From Methylobacterium sp. 17Sr1-1 (lineage in GTDB: Bacteria; Pseudomonadota; Alphaproteobacteria; Rhizobiales; Beijerinckiaceae), in the NCBI RefSeq assembly GCF_003173775.1, contig NZ_CP029552.1:3961001-4025000 (forward strand): a stretch of DNA of 64,000 nt, written 5' to 3'. The notes beneath the pieces were generated by a model, which saw only the letters and a list, made by a program, of their open reading frames with translations, ran no database searches and was not told the origin of the DNA. The translations under genes were made by a program, and so were the position numbers. Numbering within the stretch: the first letter of the stretch is position 1; each line of letters begins with the position of its first letter. This document shows, one piece after another, positions 28,317-36,711 of the stretch.

Positions 28317-29198
28317 TCAACGCGTCCCGGCCATCTCGCGCCGCAGCCACTCCGCCACGAGGCGCAGGTCGGGCCGATGGCGCAGGTGCGCGGCGGTCCA
28401 GAGCTGCATGTCGTGCGGGCCGGGCACGAAGCCCAGGGGCGCGACGAGGTGGCCGGCGGCGATCTCGTCCTCGACCAGGAGGCGCGGGGCCAGCGCGAAG
28501 CCGAGGCCGCAGGCCGCCGCCTGGATCACCAGGTAGAAATGCCCGAACACCTCGTCGGGCGCGATGCCGAGATCCGGCCGTCCGATCGTCCGGGCCCACT
28601 CGGCCCAGGCCTCCGGTCGCGTCGCGGTGCCGAGGATGCGGGCCCGCGCTGCGAGCGCGTCCGGCCCGTCGGCAATCACCCGCGAGGCGTAGTCGGGGTG
28701 GCAGACCGGCCCGATCTCCTCGCGGATCAGGGTCTCGGCCAGCGCGGTCGGCGGGGCACGGACCATGCTGTTGCGGATCGCGAGGCCGATCTCGTCGCGG
28801 ATGAAGTCGACCTCGCCGTAGCTGACGGTCAGCCGCAGCTCGATCGACGGATGGGCCCGCTTGAAGCGATCGAGCCGCGGCAGCAGCCAGCGCATCATCA
28901 CGGTCGCCGAGGAGGAGAGGGTCAAGGGACCCGGCCGCACCCGCGCCACCGCGGCCTGCATCCGTTCGAAGCTCTGGGCCAGCTCGGCGGCGAGCCGCGC
29001 CCCCTCCGGCGTCGGCGCGACGGCGCGCGCACCGCGATCGAGGAGCGGCAGGCCGAGCTGCGCCTCGAGCGCCCGCACCTGCCGGCTCACCGCTCCGTGG
29101 GTGACGCCGAGCTCCAGAGCCGCGGCGCTCATGCTGCCGAGGCGGGAAGCGGCCTCGAAGGCGCGCAGCGCGTTGAGGGGCAGGCGCGACTTGGGCAG
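28317..29198 (-). CDS. LysR-family transcriptional regulator (probable CTG start)
   Basis: The 293-residue protein has a GcvA-like layout. The HTH is near the start (LPLNALRAFEAASRLGSMSA, then GVTHGAVSRQVRALEAQLG) and an effector-binding domain follows. The frame has no ATG, GTG or TTG near the expected start. A CTG at 29198 lies six bases after GGAGG and would give exactly family length. The nearest ATG (29214) is out of frame. It is divergent from the RuBisCO-like operon, which it likely controls, and overlaps or adjoins the selenoprotein-B-like gene downstream. Confidence 0.85.
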   Translation of the reverse strand: MPKSRLPLNALRAFEAASRLGSMSAAALELGVTHGAVSRQVRALEAQLGLPLLDRGARAVAPTPEGARLAAELAQSFERMQAAVARVRPGPLTLSSSATVMMRWLLPRLDRFKRAHPSIELRLTVSYGEVDFIRDEIGLAIRNSMVRAPPTALAETLIREEIGPVCHPDYASRVIADGPDALAARARILGTATRPEAWAEWARTIGRPDLGIAPDEVFGHFYLVIQAAACGLGFALAPRLLVEDEIAAGHLVAPLGFVPGPHDMQLWTAAHLRHRPDLRLVAEWLRREMAGTR

Positions 29199-29341
29199 GG
29201 CTGTCCTCCGGCATCCGGGCTCCGCAGTGGCCTGGGAGTTTTTCTCACAGGTCGCTGCGCCGAACTCAAGTTCTCCTGCATCCGGGGCTTCGCTAGGTTC
29301 CGCGTCCCGCGGCAGCGCCGCGATCCTCCGGAGCCGAGTGA
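29199..29341. promoter_or_regulatory. Divergent LysR / RuBisCO-like operon promoter region
   Basis: The 143-base spacer is the natural operator of the divergent LysR regulator. GAACTCAAGTTC at 29262-29273 is an inverted repeat (GAACT, 2-base centre, AGTTC). The LysR T-N11-A pattern occurs in the same area, but is too loose to prove a site. No promoter boxes are clear. Confidence 0.45.
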
Positions 29342-30616
29342 ATGAACCAGCGCCGCGCCGCGCCCCCGATCCGGATCGAGGCCGACTACCTGCTCGAGAC
29401 CGCGAGCGATCCGAGCCGGGTGGCGGAGACGATGGCCGGCGAGCAATCGAGCGGCACCTTCGTGCCGGTGCCGGGCGAGACGCCGGAGCTGAAGGCCCGC
29501 TCGGCCGCCCGGGTCGAGCGCCTGGAGATCCTGGACGAGGTCGTCGCGGCCCCGTCGCTGCCGACCACCGCCGCGGTCGATCCGGCACGCTTGCGGCGTG
29601 CGCACGTCACCCTGTCCTGGCCGATCGAGAATCTCGGCCCCTCGCTGCCCAACCTGCTGGCCACCGTCGCCGGCAACCTGTTCGAGCTGCGCCCGATCAC
29701 CGGCCTGCGCCTCCTCGACATCCGGTTGCCGCAGGCCTTCGCCGACGCCTATCCGGGCCCGCGCTTCGGGATCGACGGCACCCGCCGCCTCGCGGGCGTC
29801 GAGGGGCGGCCGATCATCGGCACCATCATCAAGCCGAGCGTCGGCTTCGGCCCGGAGGAGACCGCCGCCCTGGTGCGCACCCTGTGCGAGGGCGGAATCG
29901 ACTTCATCAAGGACGACGAGCTGCAGGCCGACGGGCCGCATTGCCCGTTCGACGTCCGTGCGCGCGCCGTGATGCGCGTCGTCAACGACCATGCCGAGCG
30001 CACCGGCAAGAAGGTGATGGTCGCCTTCAACCTCACCGGCGAGATCGACCAGATGCGCCGGCGCCACGACCTCGTGCGCGATCTCGGCGGCACCTGCGTG
30101 ATGGCGAGCCTCAACTCGGTCGGCCTCGTCGGGATGATCGAGCTGGCGCGGATGAGCGAATTGCCAATCCACGCCCACCGCAACGGCTGGGGCGCTCTCA
30201 CGCGCCACCCGCTGCTCGGCTGGTCCTACGTCGCCTGGCAGAAGATCTGGCGGCTCGCCGGCGCCGACCACATGCACGTCAACGGCCTCGACAACAAGTT
30301 TTTCGAGGACGACGACAGCGTCGTCGCCTCGGCCCGCACCTGCCTCACCCCGCTGTTTCCCGACAAGCCCTGCCTCGCCATGCCGGTCTTCTCCTCGGGC
30401 CAGACGGTGCGGCAGGCGCCCGGCACCTTCGCGGCCCTCGGCTCGACCGACCTCATCGTCACGGCGGGCGGCGGCATCGTCGCCCATCCGGGGGGCCCAA
30501 GCGAGGGGGTGGCGGCGCTGCGGCAAGCCTGGGAGGCGGCGGTGGCGGGCATTCCGCTGGCCGACCACGCCCGCACCCATCCGGCCCTCGCCCAGGCGCT
30601 GGAGGGCGCCGCGTGA
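29342..30616 (+). CDS. RuBisCO-like protein (form IV; candidate 3-oxo-isoapionate-4-phosphate decarboxylase/transcarboxylase)
   Basis: The 424-residue protein is a RuBisCO large-subunit homologue. It keeps the carbamate-lysine and metal-ligand motif as GGIDFIKDDELQ, a GTIIKPSVGFG strand at the position of catalytic Lys175, the HRNGWGALTRHP histidine region and the phosphate-binding AGGGIVAHPGGP near the C-terminus. The loop after Lys175 has Ser where true RuBisCO has Lys177, and a clear loop-6 lysine is missing, so it is unlikely to fix CO2. It is followed by a DUF1537 kinase, the pairing reported for apionate catabolism (OiaK with OiaX or OiaT). That makes a phospho-sugar-acid decarboxylase the best guess. 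Confidence 0.88.
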   Translation: MNQRRAAPPIRIEADYLLETASDPSRVAETMAGEQSSGTFVPVPGETPELKARSAARVERLEILDEVVAAPSLPTTAAVDPARLRRAHVTLSWPIENLGPSLPNLLATVAGNLFELRPITGLRLLDIRLPQAFADAYPGPRFGIDGTRRLAGVEGRPIIGTIIKPSVGFGPEETAALVRTLCEGGIDFIKDDELQADGPHCPFDVRARAVMRVVNDHAERTGKKVMVAFNLTGEIDQMRRRHDLVRDLGGTCVMASLNSVGLVGMIELARMSELPIHAHRNGWGALTRHPLLGWSYVAWQKIWRLAGADHMHVNGLDNKFFEDDDSVVASARTCLTPLFPDKPCLAMPVFSSGQTVRQAPGTFAALGSTDLIVTAGGGIVAHPGGPSEGVAALRQAWEAAVAGIPLADHARTHPALAQALEGAA

Positions 30617-31989
30617 GCGCGCGCCCGCTCCCCGACGGTCCCCTCGTCGCCTTCTACGGCGACGACTTCACCGGCTCCTCGGCAGCGATGGAGGTGCTGG
30701 CCTTCGCCGGGCTCGAGACCGTGCTGTTCCTCTCGATCCCCAGTGAGGCCCGCCTCGAAACCTTCTCGGGCGCCCGCGCCATCGGCATCGCCGGGGTGGC
30801 GCGCTCGCAGCCGCCGGCCTGGATGGACCGGGAGCTGCCCCCCGCCTTCCGGCTCCTCGCCTCGCTCAAGGCTCCGATCGCGCATTACAAGGTCTGCTCG
30901 ACCTTCGATTCGGCGCCGCATGTCGGCTCGATCGGCCGGGCCGCCGAGATCGGCCGCGAGATGTTGTCCGGCGGCTGGACCCCGTTGGTCGTGGCCGATC
31001 CGGGGATGGGACGCTTCCAGAGCTTCGGCCATCTGTTCGCGATGGCCCATGGTCAGGGCTACCGCCTCGACCGCCACCCGACCATGGCCCGCCACCCGGT
31101 CACGCCGATGGACGAGGCCGATCTCGGCCGTCACCTCGCGCACCAGACGGCGCTCCCGGTCGGCCTCGTCGACTTCGTGGCGATGAAGCGCGGCGAGGGC
31201 GACGCCGCCCTCGACCGGGCCCTGGCCGAAGGCGCAAAAATCGTCTCACTCGACGTGCTCGATGCCGAGACCCTGGCCGAGGCGGGCCGGCTGATCTGGG
31301 AGCGCGGCGGCCATCCCGTCTTCGCCATCGGCTCGCAGGGGGTCGAGGCCGCCCTCGTCGCGCATTGGCGCGCCGCCGGCCTGCTGCCGCCGGAGCCGCC
31401 GGCCCCGCGATGCGCCCCCGTCGAGCGGATCGCGGTGGTGTCCGGTTCGGTCTCGCCGGCGACGGCCGGCCAGATCGCCCACGCCCTCGACCACGGCTTC
31501 TCCGGCATCCGGCTCGACGCGCGATCCGTCGTCGACGAAGGCGCCTTCGTGCAGGAGATCGGCCGGGCGGTCGAGGCGGCGCGATGCGCGCTCGACGAGG
31601 GCCGCGCTCCCCTGGTCTACAGCGCCACCGGCCCGGACGATCCGGCCGTGGCAGCCTTGCGCGAGGCGGTGGCGGTGGCGGGCCTCGATCCGGTCCTGGC
31701 GAACGAGCGGCTCGGGGCCGGGCTCGGGCGGGCCTTGCGCGAGATCGTGCTCGGCGCCGGCCTGACCCGGGCGGTGATCGCCGGCGGCGACACCTCCGGC
31801 CACGCCGCTCTCCAACTCGGGATCGACGCGCTGACCGCGCTCGCCCCCCTCGATCCCGGCTCGCCGCTCTGCCGCGCCCACGGCGCCGACACGCCCCTCG
31901 ACGGGCTCGAACTGGCGCTCAAGGGCGGCCAGGTCGGCCGGCCCGACTTCTTTTCCGCCGTCAGGCAGGGCGGCCGCGATCCCGCGTGA
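30613..31989 (+). CDS. Four-carbon acid sugar kinase family protein (DUF1537; OiaK-like)
   Basis: The 458-residue protein belongs to the DUF1537 kinases, which phosphorylate sugar acids. The N-terminal domain begins LVAFYGDDFTGSSAAMEVL, the family hallmark. The C-terminal nucleotide-binding domain has VVSGSVSPATAGQI and VIAGGDTSGHAALQLG. It starts at a GTG that overlaps the stop of the RuBisCO-like gene (GTGA), so they are translated together. The kinase would make the phosphorylated substrate of the RuBisCO-like protein. 3-Oxo-isoapionate is the leading candidate by analogy, not proven. Confidence 0.87.
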   Translation: MSARPLPDGPLVAFYGDDFTGSSAAMEVLAFAGLETVLFLSIPSEARLETFSGARAIGIAGVARSQPPAWMDRELPPAFRLLASLKAPIAHYKVCSTFDSAPHVGSIGRAAEIGREMLSGGWTPLVVADPGMGRFQSFGHLFAMAHGQGYRLDRHPTMARHPVTPMDEADLGRHLAHQTALPVGLVDFVAMKRGEGDAALDRALAEGAKIVSLDVLDAETLAEAGRLIWERGGHPVFAIGSQGVEAALVAHWRAAGLLPPEPPAPRCAPVERIAVVSGSVSPATAGQIAHALDHGFSGIRLDARSVVDEGAFVQEIGRAVEAARCALDEGRAPLVYSATGPDDPAVAALREAVAVAGLDPVLANERLGAGLGRALREIVLGAGLTRAVIAGGDTSGHAALQLGIDALTALAPLDPGSPLCRAHGADTPLDGLELALKGGQVGRPDFFSAVRQGGRDPA

Positions 31990-31999
31990 GGAGATGGAC

Positions 32000-32770
32000 A
32001 TGACCCAGCGGCTGGCCGGCAAGGTCGCCCTCGTGACCGGGGCTGCGCGGGGCATCGGCTTCGCCGTCGCGACCGCCTTCGTGCGCGAGGGCGCGAGGGT
32101 CGTCGTCGCGGACCTGAACGGGGAGGGCGCGGCGGAGGCCGCCACTCGCTTAGGGAAGGCGGCGATGCCCGTCGCCGTCGACGTCGCCGACCCGGATTCC
32201 GTCGCCGCGATGATGGCGGCGATCCTCTCCGCCCACGGCCGCGTCGACATCCTGGTCAACAATGCGGGGATCGGCGCCAACACGCCGTTCCTGGAGACCA
32301 GCCTCGCCGAGTGGAACCGCATCATCGGCGTCAACCTGACGGGGGCCTTCATGGTGGCGCAGGCCTGCGCCCGCGAGATGGTGCGGGTCGGCGGCGGCAA
32401 GATCGTCAACATCGCCTCGCTGTCGGGCCAGCGCGGCGGCAACGGACGGGCGGCCTACGGCTCGGCCAAGGCGGGGCTCGAATTGCTGACCAAGGTGATG
32501 GCGGTGGAGCTCGCAAAGGCCAACATCAACGTCAACAACATCGCGCCGGGCGCGATCGAGACCGAGATCGCCAAGGCCATGCACGACCGGGCGACGCGCG
32601 CCGCCTACGCCGCCCGCATCCCGATGACCCGCTACGGCACGCCGGAGGAGATCGCCGATGCCGCAGTGTTCCTGTGCTCGGACGAGGCCCGATACATCCA
32701 CGGCCACACCCTCAACGTCGACGGCGGCTTTCGCGAGGCCGGGCTGATGTTCGAGCGCGATCCGGGGTGA
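32000..32770 (+). CDS. SDR-family oxidoreductase
   Basis: The 256-residue protein is a classical short-chain dehydrogenase. It has the cofactor motif TGAARGIG near residue 13, NNAG in LVNNAGIGAN, the catalytic tetrad elements (NIASLSGQRGG, YGSAKAGLELL) and the C-terminal INVNNIAPGAIET. I start at the second ATG, six bases after GGAG; the first ATG (31994) abuts the GGAG. It is the third gene of the RuBisCO-like operon, 10 bases after the kinase. It may oxidise a sugar or sugar acid upstream in the pathway. Confidence 0.9.
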   Translation: MTQRLAGKVALVTGAARGIGFAVATAFVREGARVVVADLNGEGAAEAATRLGKAAMPVAVDVADPDSVAAMMAAILSAHGRVDILVNNAGIGANTPFLETSLAEWNRIIGVNLTGAFMVAQACAREMVRVGGGKIVNIASLSGQRGGNGRAAYGSAKAGLELLTKVMAVELAKANINVNNIAPGAIETEIAKAMHDRATRAAYAARIPMTRYGTPEEIADAAVFLCSDEARYIHGHTLNVDGGFREAGLMFERDPG

Positions 32771-32881
32771 CCGGCGGAAGCGAGGCGGAAAGCGGCGATA
32801 CGACACCGGGATCACGTCCCGCCGGCTCCGGAGCGCCGCCGCCGGCCGGGCCCGACGGCCCTCGCGGCGTCGCCGCGCTCC

Positions 32882-33379
32882 TCATTCCTCGGCAGCGGCC
32901 TCGGACTTCCGCGGGCGGCCGCGGCGCGCCGGGGCGGCGGGCTCGGCCTGCGCCTTGCGCGCCGCGGCGCGCTCGCGCCGGATCTGGCCGAGGCCGAGGC
33001 TCTTGGCGAGTTCGGAGCGCTGGGCCGCATAGGTGGCGGCGACCATCGGGTAGTCGAAGGGCAGGCCGAACTTCTGGCGGTACTCGTCCGGCGTGTAGCC
33101 GCGGGTCGTGAGGTGCCGCTTCAGGCTCTTGTACGGCTTGCCGTCGAGGAAGCTCGTGATGTGGTCCGGCGTCACGGATTTCCGGATCTGGGCGGCGGTG
33201 ACCTTATGATCCTCCTCGGGTTCCGCGGCCGGCTGGCCGAGGCCGACCAGCGTTGCGTGTATCGATGCAATCAGGCCGGGCAGATCTGCCGCACGAACGT
33301 TGTTGTTCGAGACGTAGGCGCCGACGATGTCGCTCGTCAGCTCGATCATCGGAGGGGTGAGGGAGGTCGCGTCGTCCAT
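32882..33379 (-). CDS. MucR/Ros-family transcriptional regulator without zinc-finger cysteines
   Basis: MucR/Ros proteins bind AT-rich DNA and repress exopolysaccharide, motility and other genes in rhizobial relatives. The 165-residue protein has the family N-terminus (LTSDIVGAYVSNNNV) and the core KSLKRHLTTRGYTPDEYRQK plus FDYPMVAATYAAQRSELAK. In the usual Cys2His2 finger the DHI.C..C segment is replaced here by DHITSFLDGK, with no cysteine, and the second histidine is replaced too. Similar zinc-free variants are known in Mesorhizobium. The tail is Ala/Arg/Pro-rich. The start follows GGAAG. It converges on the SDR gene. Confidence 0.9.
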   Translation of the reverse strand: MDDATSLTPPMIELTSDIVGAYVSNNNVRAADLPGLIASIHATLVGLGQPAAEPEEDHKVTAAQIRKSVTPDHITSFLDGKPYKSLKRHLTTRGYTPDEYRQKFGLPFDYPMVAATYAAQRSELAKSLGLGQIRRERAAARKAQAEPAAPARRGRPRKSEAAAEE

Positions 33380-33675
33380 TTTTTCTTCCAAATATCCAAC
33401 CGCTCCCGTGATGGGCGTCCGCCGGTCCAGGGTCAATCGGCAAGACCGAACAATCGGCGACCAAATTCACCCATCAGGCCGATCTCATGGGGATTAAGCT
33501 TGCGAACCACGGATATCGGACGGTCACGCGGAGCCGACATATACAGAAACGCAGTATCGGGACGGTGAGCGGGCGCGCCCGTCGGCGGACCCCGCGCCAC
33601 CGTCCCGTACGGCTCCGCTCGAACCCGAGGCCCGGAACGGCGTTCGCAGACGGATGCAGTGCGGGAGCAGCAGCC

Positions 33676-33894
33676 ATGGATGTCGGGCGCATGGATGTCG
33701 GGCGGAAGTCGAGTCGCCTCGGACGGGTGGTCGAGGTCGGGATTCGCGGGCAGGCCCGCTATGCCCGGATGGCGAGCGGCGAGACGATCTGGTGGGGCTC
33801 CGAGGAGGATGTCCCCGACCGGGTCGCCCTGGCGGCGGCATCCTCGGGCGACTCCGTCGAGCGTGCGCGCGCGGGCGGCAGGGTGACGGCCTGA
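33676..33894 (+). CDS. Small hypothetical protein
   Basis: The 72-residue frame has protein-like content after the start (VVEVGIRGQARYARMASGE, then IWWGSEEDVPDRVALAAASS). The beginning is an exact repeat of MDVGR (ATGGATGTCGGGCG twice), offering two starts at 33676 and 33691. GGGAG lies upstream of the first. A longer frame from 33487 is Arg-rich and I do not accept it. No family is recognised. Confidence 0.45.
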   Translation: MDVGRMDVGRKSSRLGRVVEVGIRGQARYARMASGETIWWGSEEDVPDRVALAAASSGDSVERARAGGRVTA

Positions 33895-33903
33895 TCCGCT
33901 GGC

Positions 33904-33936
33904 GGGCCTTCGTCACCTGCGGGCCGACGAAGGCCC
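33904..33936 (+). terminator. Hairpin after small hypothetical gene
   Basis: An 11-bp perfect stem (GGGCCTTCGTC / GACGAAGGCCC) with an 11-base loop starts 10 bases after the stop. There is no U-run. It lies between the small plus gene and the minus-strand importer operon that converges on it. Confidence 0.5.
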
Positions 33937-34042
33937 CGCCTTCGACGGGCATGGCGGAGCGCGTCAGGGAGCGCGTCATGTCGGAAGCGCCGAATTGGGT
34001 CATGTCGGGGACGGCCCGTGGCGGCGGCCGGTCGTCCGGGGC

Positions 34043-34801
34043 TCAGCGGTAGAAGAACACCGTCCGGTAGCCCTTCACCGTCACCACCTCGACGTCGATC
34101 CCGTAGACCGCGCGCAGGACCCCTGGCGTCACGATCTCCTCCGGCGGCCCCATCGCCACCACCCGGCCGTCGCGCATCGCCACGATGATGTCCGAGTAGC
34201 AGGAGGCGAAGTTGATGTCGTGCAGCACCGCCACGATGGTGCGGCCGCGCTCGTCGACCGCCCGGCGCAGCAGGCCCATCATCGACGCGGCGTGGCGCAT
34301 GTCGAGGTTGTTCAGGGGCTCGTCGAGGAGGATGCAGTCGGTGTCCTGGGCCAGCACCATGGCGATGTAGGCGCGCTGGCGCTGCCCGCCCGAGACCTCG
34401 TCGAGGAAGCGGTCGGCGAGGGGCTCGAGGTCGAGGAAGGCGAGCGCGTCGGCGATGTGGGCACGGTCGGCCGTGGTCAGCCGGCCCTTCGAATGCGGGT
34501 AACGTCCGAAGGCGACGAGGTCGCGGATCGTCACGCGCGCGGCGACGCCGTGCTCCTGGCGCAGGATGCCGAGGCGGCGCGCCAGGACGTCGCCGGGGGT
34601 TGTGCCGACGTCGAGCCCGTCGACGAAGGCGCGGCCGGCGCTCGGCGGCAGGAGCCGGCTGACCATCGAGAGAAAGGTCGACTTGCCGGCGCCGTTCGCC
34701 CCGATCACCGAGACGAAGGCGCGCTCGGCTAAGCGCAGCGAGACGCCGTCCACCACCACGGTGTCGCCGTAGCGGCGCGTGAGGTCTCTCGTCTCGATCA
34801 T
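34043..34801 (-). CDS. Iron-siderophore ABC transporter, ATP-binding protein
   Basis: The 252-residue ATPase powers the importer encoded by the next genes. Walker A is GANGAGKST (near residue 37), the ABC signature VSGGQRQRAYIAM, Walker B CILLDEPLNNLDM and the H-loop VLHDINFAS. The sequence is of the FepC/CeuD/YclP type. It starts inside the end of the permease gene (ATGA overlap). It is the last gene of the four-gene importer operon. Confidence 0.93.
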   Translation of the reverse strand: MIETRDLTRRYGDTVVVDGVSLRLAERAFVSVIGANGAGKSTFLSMVSRLLPPSAGRAFVDGLDVGTTPGDVLARRLGILRQEHGVAARVTIRDLVAFGRYPHSKGRLTTADRAHIADALAFLDLEPLADRFLDEVSGGQRQRAYIAMVLAQDTDCILLDEPLNNLDMRHAASMMGLLRRAVDERGRTIVAVLHDINFASCYSDIIVAMRDGRVVAMGPPEEIVTPGVLRAVYGIDVEVVTVKGYRTVFFYR

Positions 34802-35763
34802 TGGGCGCGTCTCGCGAGGAGGACCAGGAGGGTGAGGCCGCCCAGGAACTCGATCACGATCGACAGGGCGGCGTTGAGCGAGAAGACCCGCTCCAGCACG
34901 AGCTGGCCGCCGACGAGCGTGATCGCGGCGACCAGCGCGGCGGCCGGCAGCACGACGGCGTGGCGGTAGCTCGGCATCATCCGGTAGGCGAGGTTGGCGA
35001 CGAGGAGGCCGAGGAAGGTCACCGGCCCGACGAGCGCCGTCGAGACCGACACCAGGATCGCGACGAGGACCAGCACGAGGGTGAGGGTTTTCCGATAGTC
35101 GATTCCGAGCGCGACGGCCTCGTCCCGGCCGAGCAGCAGCACGTCGAGCCGGCCCGACAGCCGCCACGCCGCGACCCCGGCCGCGACGAGGCCGAGGGCG
35201 GCGAGCATGAGCAGGTCCGGGCGGACGGCGTTGAAGTTGGCGAAGTAGCTCGATTGCAGCACGACGAACTGGTTCGGGTCGAGCAGGCGTTGCAGGAACT
35301 GCGACAGGCTGCGGAAGAGCACGCCGCAGACGACGCCGACGAGCAGCAGCCGATGCAGGTTGCCCCCGTTCCGGTTCAGGAGCCAGCGGTAGAGCAGGAG
35401 CGCGAACAGCACCATCGCGCCGGTCTCGGCGAGGAAGCGCAGCCGCGGATCACCGAGGCCTCCCGTCCCGGCCGCGACGACGATCCCGGTCTGGATCAGG
35501 CGGTAGAGCTCGTCGAAGCCCATGATCGCCGGCGTCAGGATGCGGTTGCCCGATACCGTCTGGAACAGCACGGTCGCGGTGGCGACGGCGCCGGCGACGA
35601 GCAGCAGCGAGGCGAGCTTGGTGCCGCGGAACGGCAGCACGAAGCCCCAGCGGCCGTTGGCTCCGACCGTCATGAAGGCGATCGCCAGCCCCAGGGTCGC
35701 GAGGGCGAGGAGTGCGAGCACGGATGCCGGGCTCACGCGCCCCTGCGTCAGGGGACTACGCAT
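34798..35763 (-). CDS. Iron-siderophore ABC transporter permease (second subunit, FatC/CeuC-like)
   Basis: The 321-residue FecCD-type permease has about nine hydrophobic spans. GRDEAVALGIDYRK is the cytoplasmic loop that contacts the ATPase, and VGPVTFLGLLVANLAYRM is the typical late motif. I start at MRSPLTQGRV; the longer frame upstream is Ser/Cys-rich and overlaps the neighbour. It overlaps the first permease by 8 bases, so translation is coupled. Confidence 0.92.
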   Translation of the reverse strand: MRSPLTQGRVSPASVLALLALATLGLAIAFMTVGANGRWGFVLPFRGTKLASLLLVAGAVATATVLFQTVSGNRILTPAIMGFDELYRLIQTGIVVAAGTGGLGDPRLRFLAETGAMVLFALLLYRWLLNRNGGNLHRLLLVGVVCGVLFRSLSQFLQRLLDPNQFVVLQSSYFANFNAVRPDLLMLAALGLVAAGVAAWRLSGRLDVLLLGRDEAVALGIDYRKTLTLVLVLVAILVSVSTALVGPVTFLGLLVANLAYRMMPSYRHAVVLPAAALVAAITLVGGQLVLERVFSLNAALSIVIEFLGGLTLLVLLARRAQ

Positions 35764-36709
35764 GGCGGGAATCCCGGCGCAGCAGCAGGACGAGGAAGAG
35801 GGCGCTGCCGACGACACCCATCACCGTGCCGACCGGGATCTCGTAGGGGTAGCGGACCACCCGCCCGAGCACGTCGCAGAGGAGGAGCAGCCCGGCGCCC
35901 GAGGCCGCGACGAGCGGCAGGGAGCGGCGCAGGTTGTCGCCCGCCGCCATGGCGACGAGGTTCGGCACCACGAGGCCGAGGAACGGGATCGCCCCCACCG
36001 TGGCGATCGTCACGGCGGTGATGGTCGCCACGATGGCGACGGCGCCCGCGACGGTGCGGCGGTGGTCGAGCCCCAGATTGATCGCGGCGTCGCGGCCGAG
36101 GCCCGCGATGGTGATGCGGTCGGCGAGCCCGTAGGCGACGAGGGTGAGGATGGCCGCGAGCCAGAGCAACTCGTAGCGCCCGCGCAGGACCGTCGAGAAG
36201 TCGCCGGCCTGCCAGGTGCCGAGGAATTGCAGCATGTCGGTACGGTAGGCGATGAAGGTCGAGGCCGATCCGACCACGCCCCCCAGCATGATCCCGACGA
36301 GCGGCACCGTCAGCCGGTCGCGCAGGGGCATGGCGCGCAGCACCCGCAGGAACAGGATGGTGCCGGCAAGTGCGCTCGCGGTCGCCGCCAGCATCTTCAC
36401 CATCACCGGTGCATCGGGGGCGAGGAGCGTGACGAGCAGCATGCCGAGCGTCGCCGACTCGGCGGTGCCCGCGGTGGAGGGCTCGACGAAGCGGTTCTGC
36501 GCCACGAGCTGCATGATGACCCCCGCCACCGCCATGCCGGCCCCGGCGAGGACCAGCGCGAGGGTGCGCGGCACCCGGCTCGCCAGCAGGATGTCCGGCG
36601 CGCCCACGTCGCCGACGCCGACGAGGAGGCTGGCGGCGGCCAGCACCAGGAGCGCGAGGCCCAAGACGAGGCCGACTGGGAGGACGCCGCGGAGGGAGGG
36701 CGGGGCCAT
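35756..36709 (-). CDS. Iron-siderophore ABC transporter permease (first subunit, FatD/CeuB-like)
   Basis: The 317-residue FecCD-family permease has several hydrophobic spans, the RVPRTLALVLAGAGMAVAG and NRFVEPSTAGTAESA segments conserved in the family, the ATPase-contact loop GRDAAINLGLDHRR and the late motif IPFLGLVVPNLVAM. It follows the binding-protein gene by 2 bases. Together with the second permease it would form the inner-membrane channel of a catecholate or citrate-type siderophore importer. Confidence 0.93.
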   Translation of the reverse strand: MAPPSLRGVLPVGLVLGLALLVLAAASLLVGVGDVGAPDILLASRVPRTLALVLAGAGMAVAGVIMQLVAQNRFVEPSTAGTAESATLGMLLVTLLAPDAPVMVKMLAATASALAGTILFLRVLRAMPLRDRLTVPLVGIMLGGVVGSASTFIAYRTDMLQFLGTWQAGDFSTVLRGRYELLWLAAILTLVAYGLADRITIAGLGRDAAINLGLDHRRTVAGAVAIVATITAVTIATVGAIPFLGLVVPNLVAMAAGDNLRRSLPLVAASGAGLLLLCDVLGRVVRYPYEIPVGTVMGVVGSALFLVLLLRRDSRHA

Positions 36710-36711
36710 GC

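Noticed and set aside
28861..30612. Plus-strand extension ahead of the DUF1537 kinase
   Set aside because: It runs through the RuBisCO-like gene in another frame and has no family features. The GTG overlap start is better.
29342..30616. True CO2-fixing RuBisCO
   Set aside because: Lys177 and a loop-6 lysine are not seen, and there is no small subunit or phosphoribulokinase nearby.
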